A DNA stretch of 64,000 nucleotides, taken from assembly GCF_963924675.1 (NCBI RefSeq), contig NC_089236.1:64069306-64133305 (forward strand), read 5' to 3'. Origin of the DNA: Phocoena phocoena (lineage: Eukaryota; Chordata; Mammalia; Artiodactyla; Phocoenidae). Below the pieces are notes generated by a model. It was not told where the DNA came from. It did not search any database and was given only the letters and a program-made list of their open reading frames with translations. The position numbers were made by a program, and so were the translations under genes. Positions 25,047-36,540 of this stretch are shown in pieces (position 1 is the stretch's first letter; each line of letters begins with the position of its first letter).

Positions 25047-26240
25047 GTCTGTTCACAATATTAACCAAAAGAAATCCTCGTCTACTTAAATCAACCAGCA
25101 GCCTAGTAGAACTAATCATGTATATCAGTGCGGATTTCAAACATGAGCAAAAGAACAACCTTTGTTTGCAGCATAAATGAAACTCTGCCTGGTTGGAACA
25201 CTGCCACGCCACTAAGTGATCTATTGATAACTTGTGGCTCAAAATACTGCCATCATCAGATTCCCTCCTTTGGTAGGACTATACACATTTTGATGTTAAG
25301 ATAACATGTACACTTCATATGCAAGATATAATGAAAGCAGAAATTGCTCCGTTGATTAAACCAGTAGTTATTTATGAACGTTGAGCCGTGCAAAATTGTG
25401 CTTATTTGCAGATCCTCATTAATAACACCTCAGACTATTTCTGCAAAGGCAAATGCACTATGACATTCAATATTTTTTCTTCACAACTGTTTGAATTCCC
25501 TCTGAATAGAAGTAGAATATAGGTAATTGTACCCGTGGTTCAAATAGCAATACAGTTTATTTTAGGATTGTTGTGAGAGCCAATGGGTTCTTTGTCAGCT
25601 TCAGTGTTTGAACAAATAAAACTGCTTCTCTTCCCACAATATAAAATGCCAGAATGGTGTTCCTTTTCTCAAGGAGGTTGTGCAAAAAACCGTTCTATGG
25701 TTAAAAATCCCTTAAGTGTTTCAGACCCTGCCAACGAAATTTAGTTGCTCTAACAGAAAAGTAAAATCTATAAAACCTAACAAGCAAGGATAGACCACAC
25801 TGGAAAATTATAGCCTCAGTAACAGTTTAGACAGAAAGAAGCAGCACAAAACTAAAAGTTTCCCTTTCGTAATATTAGTTTTAATTTAGGTTACACATGA
25901 AGCATTTGGAGGTATTCACCAAATAACTGCTTAGTCAAAGTATTTGAAGGATTATAGACAAGTCTATAAATAAGATAAAGATTCCCAGCAGCACCTTGTC
26001 CCCACCTCCTAACACCCATGCTCCTTCATCCTGTCCAATCTCTGGGGCCCAATTCCATCCTTATCTGCCTAATGTCTCCCAATGGATCTCATCACATATG
26101 TCTCTGTCTCTGAACACGCCATTTCTCCAAGTCTTTACTTGTGTGTCTTCTTCATGAAAATATACACATCCCGAACTCTGTTCCCACAGAACACATCAGT
26201 GAGATTCAACCTCCAGCATCTTTCAATTATGCACTCTGTT
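25047..26240. other. Unassigned sequence
   Basis: No recognised family. The pyrimidine-rich stretch 25985-26230 vaguely recalls L2 sense sequence but landmarks are insufficient. Confidence 0.45.
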
Positions 26241-26258
26241 AAAGAAGCTGTGCTTAAG

Positions 26259-26381
26259 GGACTTCCCTAGCGGTACAGTGGTTAAGACACTGCGCTTCCA
26301 CTGCAGAGGGTACAGGTTCGATCCCTGGTTGGGGAACTAAGATCCCTCCTGCTGCACAGCGTGGCCAAAATATAGGGAAAA
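26259..26381 (+). mobile_element. Old CHR-related tRNA-Glu SINE, 123 bp
   Basis: A shorter tRNA-Glu SINE subtype: GGGACTTCCCTAGCGGTACAG, 'CTTCCACTGCAGAGGGTACAGGTTCGATCCC' with an intact-looking B box, 'GGTTGGGGAACTAAGATCCC', 'GTGGCCAAAATA' and a short A tail. An 18-bp duplication with two mismatches (AAAGAAGCTGTGCTTAAG / AAAGAAACTGTGATTAAG) lies at 26241-26258 and 26382-26399. The diverged duplication marks it as older than the other CHR copies. Confidence 0.93.
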
Positions 26382-26629
26382 AAAGAAACTGTGATTAAGA
26401 TGAAAACGTTCCTTATTCTGAGAAAGATAATTATGAACTTAGACTATATAGACCATGTGTTTGTTCATTAATGTAGACATTCTTCTAAGGCTTAACAGCC
26501 ATCATGAAACTGTAGTCTTGAGAGAACTGTCTCTTATTCACCTGTGAACAGTGCCTATTACCAGCACATGGGAGTCATTCAGTAAATGTTGTTTGAACTT
26601 AACTGAATTACCTCCAATTTAGTCCTAAA

Positions 26630-26843
26630 TTTTTTTTTTTTTTTTTTTTTTGCGGTATGCGGGTCTCTCACCGTTGCAGCCTCTCCCGCTGTGGAGCACA
26701 GGCTCCGGACACGCAGGCTCAGCAGCCATGGCTCACGGGCCCAGACGCTCCGCAGCATGCGGGATCCTCCCGGACCGGGGCACGAACCCGCGTCCCCTGC
26801 ATCGGCAGGTGGACTCTGAACCACTGCACCACCAGGGAAGCCC
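26630..26843 (-). mobile_element. Short-form CHR SINE, minus strand
   Basis: Reverse orientation: poly-T at 26630-26651, then the CpG-rich short CHR body and the head ending …CCACCAGGGAAGCCC at 26843. The target duplication is ambiguous because the site is AT-rich (AAATTTT on both sides). It lies 248 bp from the plus-strand SINE at 26259 and forms an inverted pair with it. Confidence 0.96.
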
Positions 26844-27689
26844 AAAATTTTGTATTGTTGATAAAGAAACTTTGCCCTTGGTAATGGCTAATACGTCCGA
26901 AAGAGTAAAATTTTAACGTTAACTGGATGGTTTGTAAGAGTCTTTAACCATCAAGATGCCAATGAATAGATCCCTGCACACCCACTAAAGAGCACATGAC
27001 TCAGTTACCCTCCATGAGGGACACCTCACATTGTATCCATCACAGCATGTAATACTCCAACATCTGTTCATATAACTTTAATTTTGAGGGCTTATACTTT
27101 ATTTATTTATTTTATTATTTTTTTTTTCTTACACTCTCTCTAATCCACTCACTTTTTATTTATTTATTTTTTGGTGGGGGGGGAAGAATGTTATTTATTT
27201 ATTTATTTATTTATAGAGCAGGTTCTTATTAGTCATCAATTTTATACACATCAGTGTATACGTGTCAATCCCAATCCCCCAATTCATCCCACGACCACCC
27301 CCACCCCCCTGCCGCTTTCCCCACCTTGGTGTCCACAGGTTTGTTCTCTACATCTGTGTCTCAATTTCTGCCCTGAAAACTGGTTCATCTGTACCATTTT
27401 CCTAGGTTCCACATATATGCGTTACTATATGATATTTTTCTCTTTCTGACTTACTTCACTCTGTATGACAGTCTCTAGATCCATCCATGTCTCAACAAAT
27501 GACCCAATTTTGCTCCTTTTTATGGCTAATATTCCATTGTATATATGTACCACAACTCCTTTATCCATTCGTCTGTGGATGGGCATTTAGGTTGCTTCCA
27601 TGACCTGGCTATTGTAAATAGTGCTGCAATGAACATTGGGGTGCATGTGTCTTTTTGAATTGTGGTTTTCTCTGGCTATATGCTCAGTA

Positions 27690-30023
27690 GTGGGATTGCT
27701 GGGTCATATGGTAATTCTATTTTTAGTTTTTTAAGGAACCTCCATACTGTTCTCCATAGTGGCTGTATCAGTTTATTTTCCCACCAACAGCGCATCATTA
27801 GTGTATAGGAATGCAAGAGATTTCTTTGCATTAATTTTGTATCCTGCAACTTTACCAAATTCATTGATTAGCTCTAGTAGTTTTCTGGGGGCATTTTTAG
27901 GATTCTCTATGTATAGTATCATGTCATCTGAAAACAGTGACAGCTTTACTTCTTCTTTACCAATTTGTATTCCTTTTATTTCTTTTACTTCTCTGATTGC
28001 CGAGGCTAGGACTTCCAAAACTATGTTGAATAATAGTGGTGAGAGTGGGCAACCTTGTCTTGTTCCTGATCTTAGTGGAAATTCTTTCAGTTTTTCACCA
28101 TTGAGAATGATGTTTGCTGTGGGTTTGCTATATATGGCCTTTATTATGTTGCAGTAGTTTCCCTCTATGCCCACTTTCTGGAGAGCTTTTATCATAAATG
28201 GGTGTTGAATTTTGTCAAAAGCTTTTTCTGCATCTATTGAGATGATCATATGGTTTTTATTCTTCTATTTGTTAATATGGTGTATCACATTGATTGATTT
28301 GTGTATATTGAAGAATCCTTGCATCCCTGGGCTAAATCCCATTTGATCATGGTGTATGATCCTTTTAATGTGTTGTTGGATTCTGTTTGCTAGTATTTTG
28401 TTGAGGATTTTTGCATCTATATTCATCAGTGATATTGGTCTGTAATTTTCTTATTTTATAGTATCTTTGTCTGGTTTTGGTATCAGGGTGATGGTGGCCT
28501 CATAGAATGAGTTTGGGAGTGTTCCCTCCTCTGCAATTTTTTGGAAGAGTTTGAAAAGGATGGGTGTTAGCTCTTCTCTAAATGTTTGATAGAATTCACC
28601 TGTGAAGCTACCTGTTCCTGGACTTTTGTTTGTTGGAAGATTTTTAATCACAGTTTCAATTTCATTACTTGTGATTGGTCTATTCATATTTTCTATTTCT
28701 TCCTGGTTCAGTCTTGGAAGGTTATACCTTTCGAAGAATTTGTCCATTTTTTCCAGGTTGTCCATTTTATTGGCATAGAGTTGCTTGTAGTAGTCTCTTA
28801 GGATGCTTTGTATTTCTGCAGTGTCTGTTGTAACTTCTCCTTTTTCATTTCTAATTTTATTGATTTGAGTCCTCTCCCTCTTTTTCTTGATGAGTCTGAC
28901 TAATGGTTTATCAATTTTGTTTATCTTCTCAAAGAACCAGCTTTCAGTTTTATTGGTCTTTGCTATTGTTTTCTTTGTTTCTATGCCATTTATTTCTGCT
29001 CTGATCTTTATGATTTCTTTCCTTCTTCTAACTTTGGATTTTGTTTGTTCTTCTTTCTCTAGTTCCTTTAGGTGTAAGGTTAGATTATTTATTTGAGATA
29101 TTTCTTGTTTCTTGAGGTAGGCTTGTATAGCTATAAACTTCCCTCTTAGAACTGCTTTTGCTGCATCCCATAGGTTTTGGATTGTTGTGTATTCATTGTC
29201 ATTTGTCTCTAGGTATATCTTGATTTCCTCTTTGATTTCTTCAATGATCTCTTGGTTATTTAGTAAAATAGTGTTTAGCCTCCATGTGTTTGTGTTTTTT
29301 TCCTTTTGTTCCCCTGTAATTCATTTCTAATCTCATAGCATTGTGGTCAGAAAAGATGCTTGATATGATTTCAATTTTCTTAAATTTACTGAGGCTTGAT
29401 TTGTGACCCAAGATATGATCTATCCTGGAGAATGTTACATGTGCACTTGAGAAGAAAGTGTAATCTGCTATTTTTGGATGGAATTTCCTATAAATATCAG
29501 TTAAAATCTATCTGGTCTATTGTGTCATTTAAAGCTTCTGTTTCCTTATTTATTTTCATTTTGGATGATCTGTCCATTGGTGTAAGTGAGGTGTTAAAGT
29601 CTCCCACTATTATTGTGTTACTGTCAATTTCCTCTTTTACAGCTGTTAGCAGTTGCCTTATGTATTGAGGTGCTCCTATGTTGGGTGCATATATATTTAT
29701 AATTGTTATATCTTCTTGGATTGATCCCTTGAACATTAAGTAATGTCCTTCCTTGTCTCTTGTTAACATTCTTTAAAGTCTATTTTATCTGATATGAGTA
29801 TTGCTACTCCAGCTTTCTTTTGATTTCCATTTGCATGGAATATCTTTTTCTATCCCCTCATTTTCAGTCTGTATTTGTCCCTAGGTCTGAAGTGGGTCTC
29901 TTGTAGACAGCATATATATGGGTCTTGTTTTTGTATCCATTCAGCAAGCCTGTGTCTTTTGGTTGGAGCATTTAATCCATTCACATTTAAGGTAATAATC
30001 GATATGTATGTTCCTATTATCAT
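27690..30023 (-). pseudogene. L1 ORF2 (endonuclease/reverse transcriptase), broken
   Basis: ORF2 starts at the ATG 30023-30021, equivalent to the ORF2 start of the L1 at 63891. The endonuclease region is partly open at 29769-29497, with 'INIYAPN' and 'VGDFNT' motifs. A frame change follows. The reverse-transcriptase region (28765-27773) is one frame with in-frame stops near 28450 and 28261. RT motifs remain visible: DAEKAFD (catalytic Asp), [14 protein letters not shown], and FSDD in place of the usual FADD. Immediately after 'AFLYTN' the sequence jumps to the ORF2 C-terminus ('[25 protein letters not shown]' in another frame), so a large internal part, including the region after the RT, is deleted. 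Confidence 0.92.
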
Positions 30024-30081
30024 TTTCTTAATTGTTTTGGGTTTGTTTTTGTAGTTCCTTGTCTTCTCTTGTGTTTCCCAC

Positions 30082-30987
30082 TTAGAGAAGTTCCTTTAGC
30101 ATTTGTTGTAGAGCTGGTTTGGTGGTGCTGAATTCTCTTAGCTTTTGCTTGTCTGTAAAGGTTTTAATTTCTCTGTCAAATCTGAATGAGATCCTTGCTG
30201 GTTAGAGTAACCTTGGTTGTAGATTCTTCCCTTTCATCACTTTAAATATGTCGTGCCACTCTCTTCTGGCTTTGTAGAGTTTTTGCTGAGAAATCAGCTG
30301 TTAACCTTATGGGAGTTCCCTTGTATGTTATTTGTCATTTTTCCCTTGCTGCTTTCAATAATTTTTCTTTGTCTTTCATTTTTGCCTATTTCATTACTAT
30401 GTGTCTCAGCATGTCTCTCCTTGGGTTTATCCTGTATGGGACTCGCTGTGCTTCCTGGACCTGGGTGGCTATTTCCTTTCCCATGTTAGGGAAGTTTTTG
30501 ACTATAATCTCTTCAAATATTTTCTCGGGTCCTTCCTCTCTCTCTTCTCCTTCTGGGACCCCTGTAATGCAAATGTTGTTGCATTTAATGTTGTCCCAGA
30601 GGTCTCTTAGGCTGTCTTCATTTCTTTTCATTCTTTTTTCTTTATTCTTTTCCACAGCAGTGAATTCCACCATTCTGTCTTCCAGGTCACTTATCCGTTC
30701 TTCTGTCTCAGTTATTCTGCTATTGATTTCTTCTAGTGTAGTTTTCATTTCAGTTATTGTATTGTTCATCTCTGTTTGTTTGTTCTTTAATTCTTCTAGG
30801 TCTTTGTTAAACATTTCTTGCATCTTCTTGATCTTTGCCTCCATTGTTTTTCTGAGGTCCTGGATCATCTTCACTACCATTATTCTGAATTCTTTTCTGG
30901 AAGTTTGCCTATCTCCACTTCATTTAGTTGTTTCTCTGGGGTTTTATCTTGTTCCTTCATCTGGTACATAGCCCTCTGCCTTTTCAT
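30082..30987 (-). pseudogene. L1 ORF1 (RNA-binding protein), broken
   Basis: ORF1 of the minus-strand L1. In active elements the product is a trimeric coiled-coil nucleic-acid chaperone that coats L1 RNA. The start is the ATG at 30987-30985 (MKRQRAMYQMKEQDK). A frameshift follows at about 30885-30890, where four A's replace the five seen in the other L1 here (CCAGAAAAGAATTC). Downstream, an open segment (30880-30386) shows the Lys/Glu-rich coiled coil with 'MNNTITEMK' and 'RISDLEDRM', then the RRM-like start 'NICITGVPEGEE'. The C-terminal part continues in decayed form to a stop at about 30082. Confidence 0.9.
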
Positions 30988-31282
30988 CTTGTCTATCTTT
31001 CTGTGAATGTGGTTTTTGTTCCACAGGCTGCAGGATTGTAGTTCTTCTTGCTTCTGCTGTCTGTCCTCTGGGGGCTTATACTTTAAATTGTCATTTGTTC
31101 TCTTTGTCCAGTTGCTTAATACATACAGCATATAAGAGCATGCAAATAGCAGACTTTGATTCCAATCACACTGTGAAATGCCTCCTTACCTAGAAGCTCA
31201 CCCCTCCATTGCCAAAAGTTAATTATGTATATGCCAATATACTACACAACTTATACTCTAAGTCAGATACTGAGCACACACA

Positions 31283-31490
31283 CACATGCACTCTGGAGAA
31301 ACAGAACCAACTATATGTGTGTGTATATATACATATATATATATACACATGTATATGGGATCAACATAATCTAATCTAAAATATCTTCACAGAAACACCT
31401 ATAAGAATATTTAACCAAATTTAACCAAATATCTGGATACTGTAGCCTACCCAAGTTGACAGATAAAATTATCACAAACTCAAAACATTA
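31283..31490 (+). repeat. Microsatellite-seeding mammalian repeat, copy B
   Basis: Deleted copy of the family seen at 13381 and 37450: 'CTGGAGAAACAGAACCAACTATATG', a TG/TA expansion (31311-31357), then directly the right part 'GGGATCAACATAATCTAATC', 'CTTCACAGAAACACC', 'CAAATATCTGGATACTG' and 'CCCAAGTTGACAGATAAAATTATCACA'. The middle is missing. A small tandem 'AACCAAATTT' repeat lies at about 31413-31432. Confidence 0.65.
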
Positions 31491-32154
31491 GGTTCTCCTA
31501 TACTGCATTTAAAGATGAAGAAACTTAATTTTGTTCATATAACAAACTACTTAATCAGTCCTCCTGTAAAGCTGACCCAAATCTCCCTGGTAATCATTAA
31601 TTGATAAGGAGATGAGCAAAGGGACAATATATGTCTTTGGTTGCATATCATCATTTTGATGGAAATACCTTTAAATGCAAACACATGAAATGTGTAGAAT
31701 TAAGTTGCTAGCATAAAGGTGGTCATACTTTATGATACATACTAGAAGAATCTGCTCTTCTCATAATATTTGTTTCTTAACTAGCTGCAATAAAACTTCT
31801 TTATTACAGAGACCATAAAGCATTTTCACCTCCTAAATTCACTTCATAAAGTAGCCATTAATTGTCTACAATGTACCCATTTGTAATGCTATTAATAGCA
31901 ATTATGATGCCAACTGTAGCCAGCAAGAGGGTGAGATGCAATGAAAATATAATCCTAAAGAACTTATATACTGTAATCTTCTCAGTGATGGTAGCATTCT
32001 CTGCTCTATATACACAGTCAGAAAATATAAAGCTTTGTCCTTCCAGTTACACAGTCAGAAAATATAAAGTTTTGTCCTTCCAGTTTAATTAGTAAAACAT
32101 GTTTTCTCTGATGATACAAAATCTAGGTAGGAAAGATGTGTAAGGTGATTCTCA
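31491..32154. other. Unassigned sequence
   Basis: No recognised gene or family apart from the 37-bp tandem pair annotated inside. Confidence 0.45.
32011..32084. repeat. 37-bp tandem duplication
   Basis: Two adjacent 37-bp copies starting TACACAGTCAGAAAATATAA, at 32011-32047 and 32048-32084. They differ at a single base (AGCTTTG versus AGTTTTG). Confidence 0.95.
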
Positions 32155-32830
32155 CTGCCCTCAGCCATTTTCCTAGAATGTACTTCTGATCATGTCAAGT
32201 AATTGTTCAAAAAATCTTTGATAGAATTCTCAGTCAGCAAACTATACCAGATCCAGCCTCTGGCCTGTTTCTGTACAGCTTGAGAACTAAAAATGGGTTT
32301 TACATATTTAAAGTGTTGTTGGAGAAAAAAAAAAAAAAAGGAAAGAAGATATGTGACAGAGAACATTTTTGACCACAGAACCTAAAATATTTCCTGTCTA
32401 GCCTTTTACAGAACAAGTTAATAAGTTTGCCCACCCCTGGTTTAGAAGATGAAGTACAGAACCCATAACATGATGTTTAAGGCCTTCCACACTCTGAAGG
32501 CCAATTGATAGACTAACCATCCCTCAAGTGTTCACCATCTTGGCGTGTCCTTCTTTTCCCCTCCTGTCATCTAAATTCAGCTGTCCATCAAGATGATGCT
32601 CAAGTTCATCTTCTCTATGAAGCATTATCTTGCTGATCAATTCCATAGTAATCTCCCTCTCCTTGGAACTTGGGCGGACATCAGTATTTGCTTTACTCAC
32701 TGATGATCATGATTCTTTTCATGCACACATTTTAATCTAAACTTATCTTCCCAAAAAGAGTGTAAGACCCTGACAGTGTCATGCAGATGTTTAATATCAG
32801 TATTGCAAATTTTAAGGACTTTCTATGTCC
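32155..32830 (+). repeat. L2 copy split by a hAT-like element
   Basis: Left part: 'TACTTCTGATCATGTCAAGTAATTGTTC' (L2 'ctgatcatgtcactcccctgc'). Right part from 32440: 'ATGTTTAAGGCCTTCCACACTCTGAAGG', 'CCTCTCCTTGGAACTTGG', 'AGAGTGTAAGACCCTGACAG'. The two halves are in the correct order around the insertion at 32231-32439, so the hAT-like element landed in an existing L2. Confidence 0.65.
32231..32439 (+). repeat. Non-autonomous hAT-like element
   Basis: It starts CAGTCAGCAAACTA and ends TTTGCCCACCCCTG, an imperfect terminal inverted repeat. The body has 'AGCCTCTGGCCTGTTTCTGTACAGC' and 'GCTTGAGAACTAAAAATGG', typical of a common mammalian hAT-derived repeat. An internal A-run lies at 32324-32339. 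The exact family is not named with confidence. No coding capacity. Confidence 0.6.
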
Positions 32831-33234
32831 TGCAAGTCTGATTTATTTTTCGTCAATAGTTAATCACCATCATTTATGAGCAATTACTATTACCAAATGT
32901 TGCCAAACATACACATACTTTTTTTCTTCAATTTAGTCCTTACAAAATGTTTGGTGATAAGAATAATTCTCTTATTTTTACACAGAGACTAATATTAAAC
33001 AGAATAAAAGAGTATGCCATACACAAGAGAGCACAAAAGCCAGAGCGGAGAGGGAAAGATAGATTGAGAGAGAAAGAGAGAGAGTACATTCCCACAGTTT
33101 ATACAATACAAATGTTTATGTAATGGAATTGGAGTGAGGAAACTTTATGAAGATTTGGTTGGCAGTTAACATTTAAATCATTCAGTCAACCAAAATGGAA
33201 GTAATTCATGAGTTCTAGGTTCAGGTTCTGTGAG
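32831..33234. other. Unassigned; GA-rich tract
   Basis: An impure (GA)n tract lies at 33045-33086. Nothing else is recognised. Confidence 0.5.
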
Positions 33235-34400
33235 GAAGATAAATTTGATAGAAGTCCTTCATGACATTGGATTTAAATGATATATTGGATCTGAAACCAA
33301 AAATATAGGCAGTAAAAGTATAAAGAGATAAATCAGACTCCATCAAAATTAAAAACTTCTACGCATCAAAGGATACCATCAACAGAGTGAAAAGGCAAGC
33401 TATGGAATGGGAGAAAATATTTGCAAATTATATATCTGATAAGGGGTTACTATGAAGAATATGTAAAGAATTCCCACAACCAAACAATAGAAAGCAAACA
33501 AATTGATTTAAAAATGGGCAAGAGACTTGAAGAGACAATTCTCCAAAACAGATATACAAATGACCGATAAGCACAAAAGAAGGTTGCTCAAATCATTAGT
33601 TGTTCAAATCATCACGCATCATTAAGGAAATGCAAATCAAAACCACAGTGAGATACCACTCATTGATGGCTACTGTCAAAACAAAACAAAACAAAACAGA
33701 AAATAACAAGTGTGGGCAAGGATGTGGTGAAACTGGAATCCTTGCACACTGTTGGTAGGAATGTAAAGTGGTGCATCCTCTATGGAAAGCGGTATGATGG
33801 TTCCTTAACAAATTAAAAATAGAACTACCATATGATATAGCAATTCTACTTCTGGGTATATGCCCCAAAATAAATGAAAGCAGCATCTCAAAGAGATTTG
33901 TGTACACCACTGTTTATATCAGCATTTTTCACAACAGCTGAGAGATGGAAGCAACCCAAGTGTCCATCAACAGACGAATGGATAAACAAAATGTGGTCTA
34001 TCCATACAATGGAATATAATGCAGCCATAAAAAGGAAGGAAATTCTGACATATTCTACAACGTGGATGAATCTTGAGGATATTACGCTAAGTGAAATAAT
34101 CTAGTCACAGAAGGACAAATATGGTATGATCCCCCTTATGTGAGGTATCTGAAGTAGTCAAATTCATAGAGAGAGAAAGTAGGGTGGTGGTGGCAGGGGC
34201 TGGGTGAAGGGAGAGGGGGAGTTCTTTATTGGGTGTAGAGTTTCATTGTTGCCAGGTGAAAAGCACCAGGAGATTGATTGCACAAGGGTCAATAGTACGA
34301 TGTGAATGTACTTAGCAGTACTGAAGTGCACACCTAAAATGATTCAGATGACAAATTTCATGTTCTGTATATTTTACCACAATTAAAAATGTTTTAATAA
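33235..34400 (+). mobile_element. Old L1: ORF2 C-terminus and 3' UTR
   Basis: 'ACTCCATCAAAATTAAAAACTTCTACGC', 'GAAATGCAAATCAAAACCACAGTGAGATACCACT', 'GGATAAACAAAATGTGGTC' and 'CATACAATGGAATATAATGCAGCC' are the L1 ORF2 C-terminal block. The 3' UTR follows, with 'TGCACACCTAAAATGATTCAGATG' and 'ATTTTACCACAATTAAAAA'. A (CAAAA)n tract lies at about 33677-33698. 5'-truncated and broken by many stops; one short frame at 33874-34104 preserves the 'MWSIHTMEYNAAIKRKEI' motif. Confidence 0.88.
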
Positions 34401-35247
34401 AACAGATTTCATAGAGGTCTTCTTGTCCTGAAGGAATATTCACCACATTAACAAAACTTAAAGTGACTGTGAGATGACAAAATCACAATTACAACATAAA
34501 CCTAAGTTTCCTAAAATGGACCCTGGGCCTAGGCACCTGAAAGATATTAGAATCTACTTGGTTTTCACACCTGTGGAAGTGCAGTAAGAATCATGTATTC
34601 TCCAGTAAGGTACAAAATTGCAGCTTTAAAAAAGTCTTCTATGCTTTCTCTGGTAAGCAATGACTTTGCTCTTACATGAATGTATTAATACCATCTCATG
34701 ATTTAATTAATTCACCTCATTTTTTAAAATCTCTTGCCTTTTACAATATAATCGAGAAACTATGTAGAAATCCAAATTTTTGTTACTGTTTAAGAAATTA
34801 ACCCGGTGCAGGAATAGAAAGTAAACAGTAGATGGCATTTGTCATTTTCCTCCCAGGTGACTTGGCAACTGGGACTTGAGCTGCTGCTGGGCATCATTAG
34901 TCATTAGGTGTTTCAAATAATTTCACATCTTTAGTTAATTCAAATTTCCATGCCACAAAATAATCAGATTACCAAATCCGTGTTCTGTGCAAAACACAAA
35001 GGCTTACTGAGATTCTGTAAGGGCTTCGTTTCTACTTAAAAGAAACTTTTAGAAAGTTGAAGAGATAGTTCTACACATGAAAAGTTAAATAGCAATACAG
35101 GACTGAAAATATAAAGAAAATCAGGAAAGGGAGGTCTTAAGGAAGTGCGTGTTTAACTGCAAATACAGAGATAACTAATAAAGGGCTGTGGTTTTTGCAG
35201 AGGCCTCAGAAGATCTGCAAAGACTTACAGGGAAGGATATATCAGAG
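34401..35247. other. Unassigned sequence
   Basis: No recognised gene or family. Composition changes little across the block. Confidence 0.5.
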
Positions 35248-35469
35248 CAGCAGTTCTCAGTTGAGGGCAGTTGTCCCCCCCTGGAAATGCTAAGCAAGAC
35301 AGGCTTGGAAATATTTTTGGCTGCCACAGCCGGGAAGGGGAAGGATATGGGTGTCTCGTGGATAGATGCCAGGGATGCTGCTAAACATCCTACAATTCAC
35401 AGGACCATTCCCCACAAAAAAGAATGATCTGGTCCAAAATGTCAATAGCGCTAAGGTTGAGAAACCCTG
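35248..35469 (+). repeat. MER20 hAT-Charlie element
   Basis: Near full-length: left TIR CAGCAGTTCTCAGTTGAGGGCAG, 'TGTCCCCCCCTGG', 'TTTTTGGCTGCCACAGCCGGG', 'GCCAGGGATGCTGCTAAACATCC', 'GTCCAAAATGTCAATAGCGC', right TIR GGTTGAGAAACCCTG. MER20 copies can act as enhancers in placental mammals (established for some loci); there is no evidence for that here. Confidence 0.85.
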
Positions 35470-35674
35470 GACTAAAGCTAAGCCGTTTTCATAAAAAGGA
35501 TTTTACTAAAGTGCTGAAGGATGGAAGAGAAAAGATATGACCGAGGGAAGTAAAGAATCATAAATACAAAGGGCTAAAGGGCTAAAGCATTAAGGGGTGC
35601 TAAGTGGATGAACTTAACTTGAGTGAAGGGCTTTATATAAGAGTGGCCAGTCTTGAAATACAGGCTAGAAAGAG

Positions 35675-35835
35675 CATGAGACTTGGAGCTCAAGCTATTA
35701 CTAGATGTGAGACTTTGAACACTTATTTGTCTCCTCTGAGCCTGATTTTTCTTATCTATAAAATGAAGATAATATTTACCTCTTATATTTTTGACAAGGT
35801 CAAACCAGATAACTTAAAATGCTTCCCATGTTGGC
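35675..35835 (+). repeat. MIR
   Basis: Sense order: 'ACTTGGAGCTCAAGC', 'GTGAGACTTTGAACACTTATTTGTCTCCTCTGAGCC', 'TTATCTATAAAATGAAGATAATATTTACC'. This is the MIR core region. Confidence 0.7.
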
Positions 35836-36540
35836 AGGACAAAGGAGACAATCAATAGGAGACAGGGAAAGGTCCATCCCTTCAATTATCTACATCCCAG
35901 GGATTATTGAGGTTCAATTTTCAATTACTGATTGAAATGACTGTTTTTCAATTACTTACCACAATCAACCAAAAGCTGATTAGTTAAGCTTTTATTATCA
36001 GCTTCCATCTTTTCCCTCATTTATTCAACAACTAGGTCTTCAGTTATCCTTCTTTTCAGGCAGTGCTCCCTTTCCTTAAGAGAGCCTTCAATCACTTAGA
36101 GAAAAACAGATTCATTTTTTAAAAATGAAAGGAAGTCTTACAAAGCCTCTGAATGAATAATGTACAGATGACTCCAAACTTGTAACTTAATTGTTTCCTC
36201 AACAAGGATCATAAAGGGATCTTAAGAGTCTCCTGTGATGGTACTTGCAATTCACCCTGAACTCTGATGTTATTGATACATCAACGTTCTCTCTTAACAT
36301 GACCAAATTCTCCTTGTGCAAGTTGAAAACATTTGATTTCCCTGTTTCACCATGTTTGTTCTTAAATACATACAGACTTTCCCACATACAGACTTCCGTT
36401 GTTAAAATCATTGCCTGATTCAATGGTATATAGATTGTCTCCCATTGACTAAGCAGGCATACGATTTTTTATAAATAACCTTGACTGGGACTGGTGTCCA
36501 TGTGGAGTCCTGAGGTTGCAGTTAAACAAGTGTCGGTCAT
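35836..36540. other. Unassigned sequence
   Basis: No recognised family or coding signature. Confidence 0.5.

Larger units (their letters stand above)
27102..31071 (-). mobile_element. L1 insertion, 5'-truncated, internally deleted
   Basis: A 3.97-kb LINE-1 on the minus strand bounded by an exact 14-bp duplication, GGGCTTATACTTTA (27088-27101 and 31072-31085). From 5' to 3' on its own strand: the end of the 5' UTR, ORF1 (30987-30082), a short spacer, ORF2 (from 30023), the 3' UTR and an A-rich TAAA-type tail near 27110-27210. About 1 kb of ORF2 is missing (junction near 27795). The 5' UTR end (31021-31071) matches that of the L1 at 62075-64000, so both belong to the same cetartiodactyl-type lineage. 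It encodes no intact protein. Confidence 0.95.
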
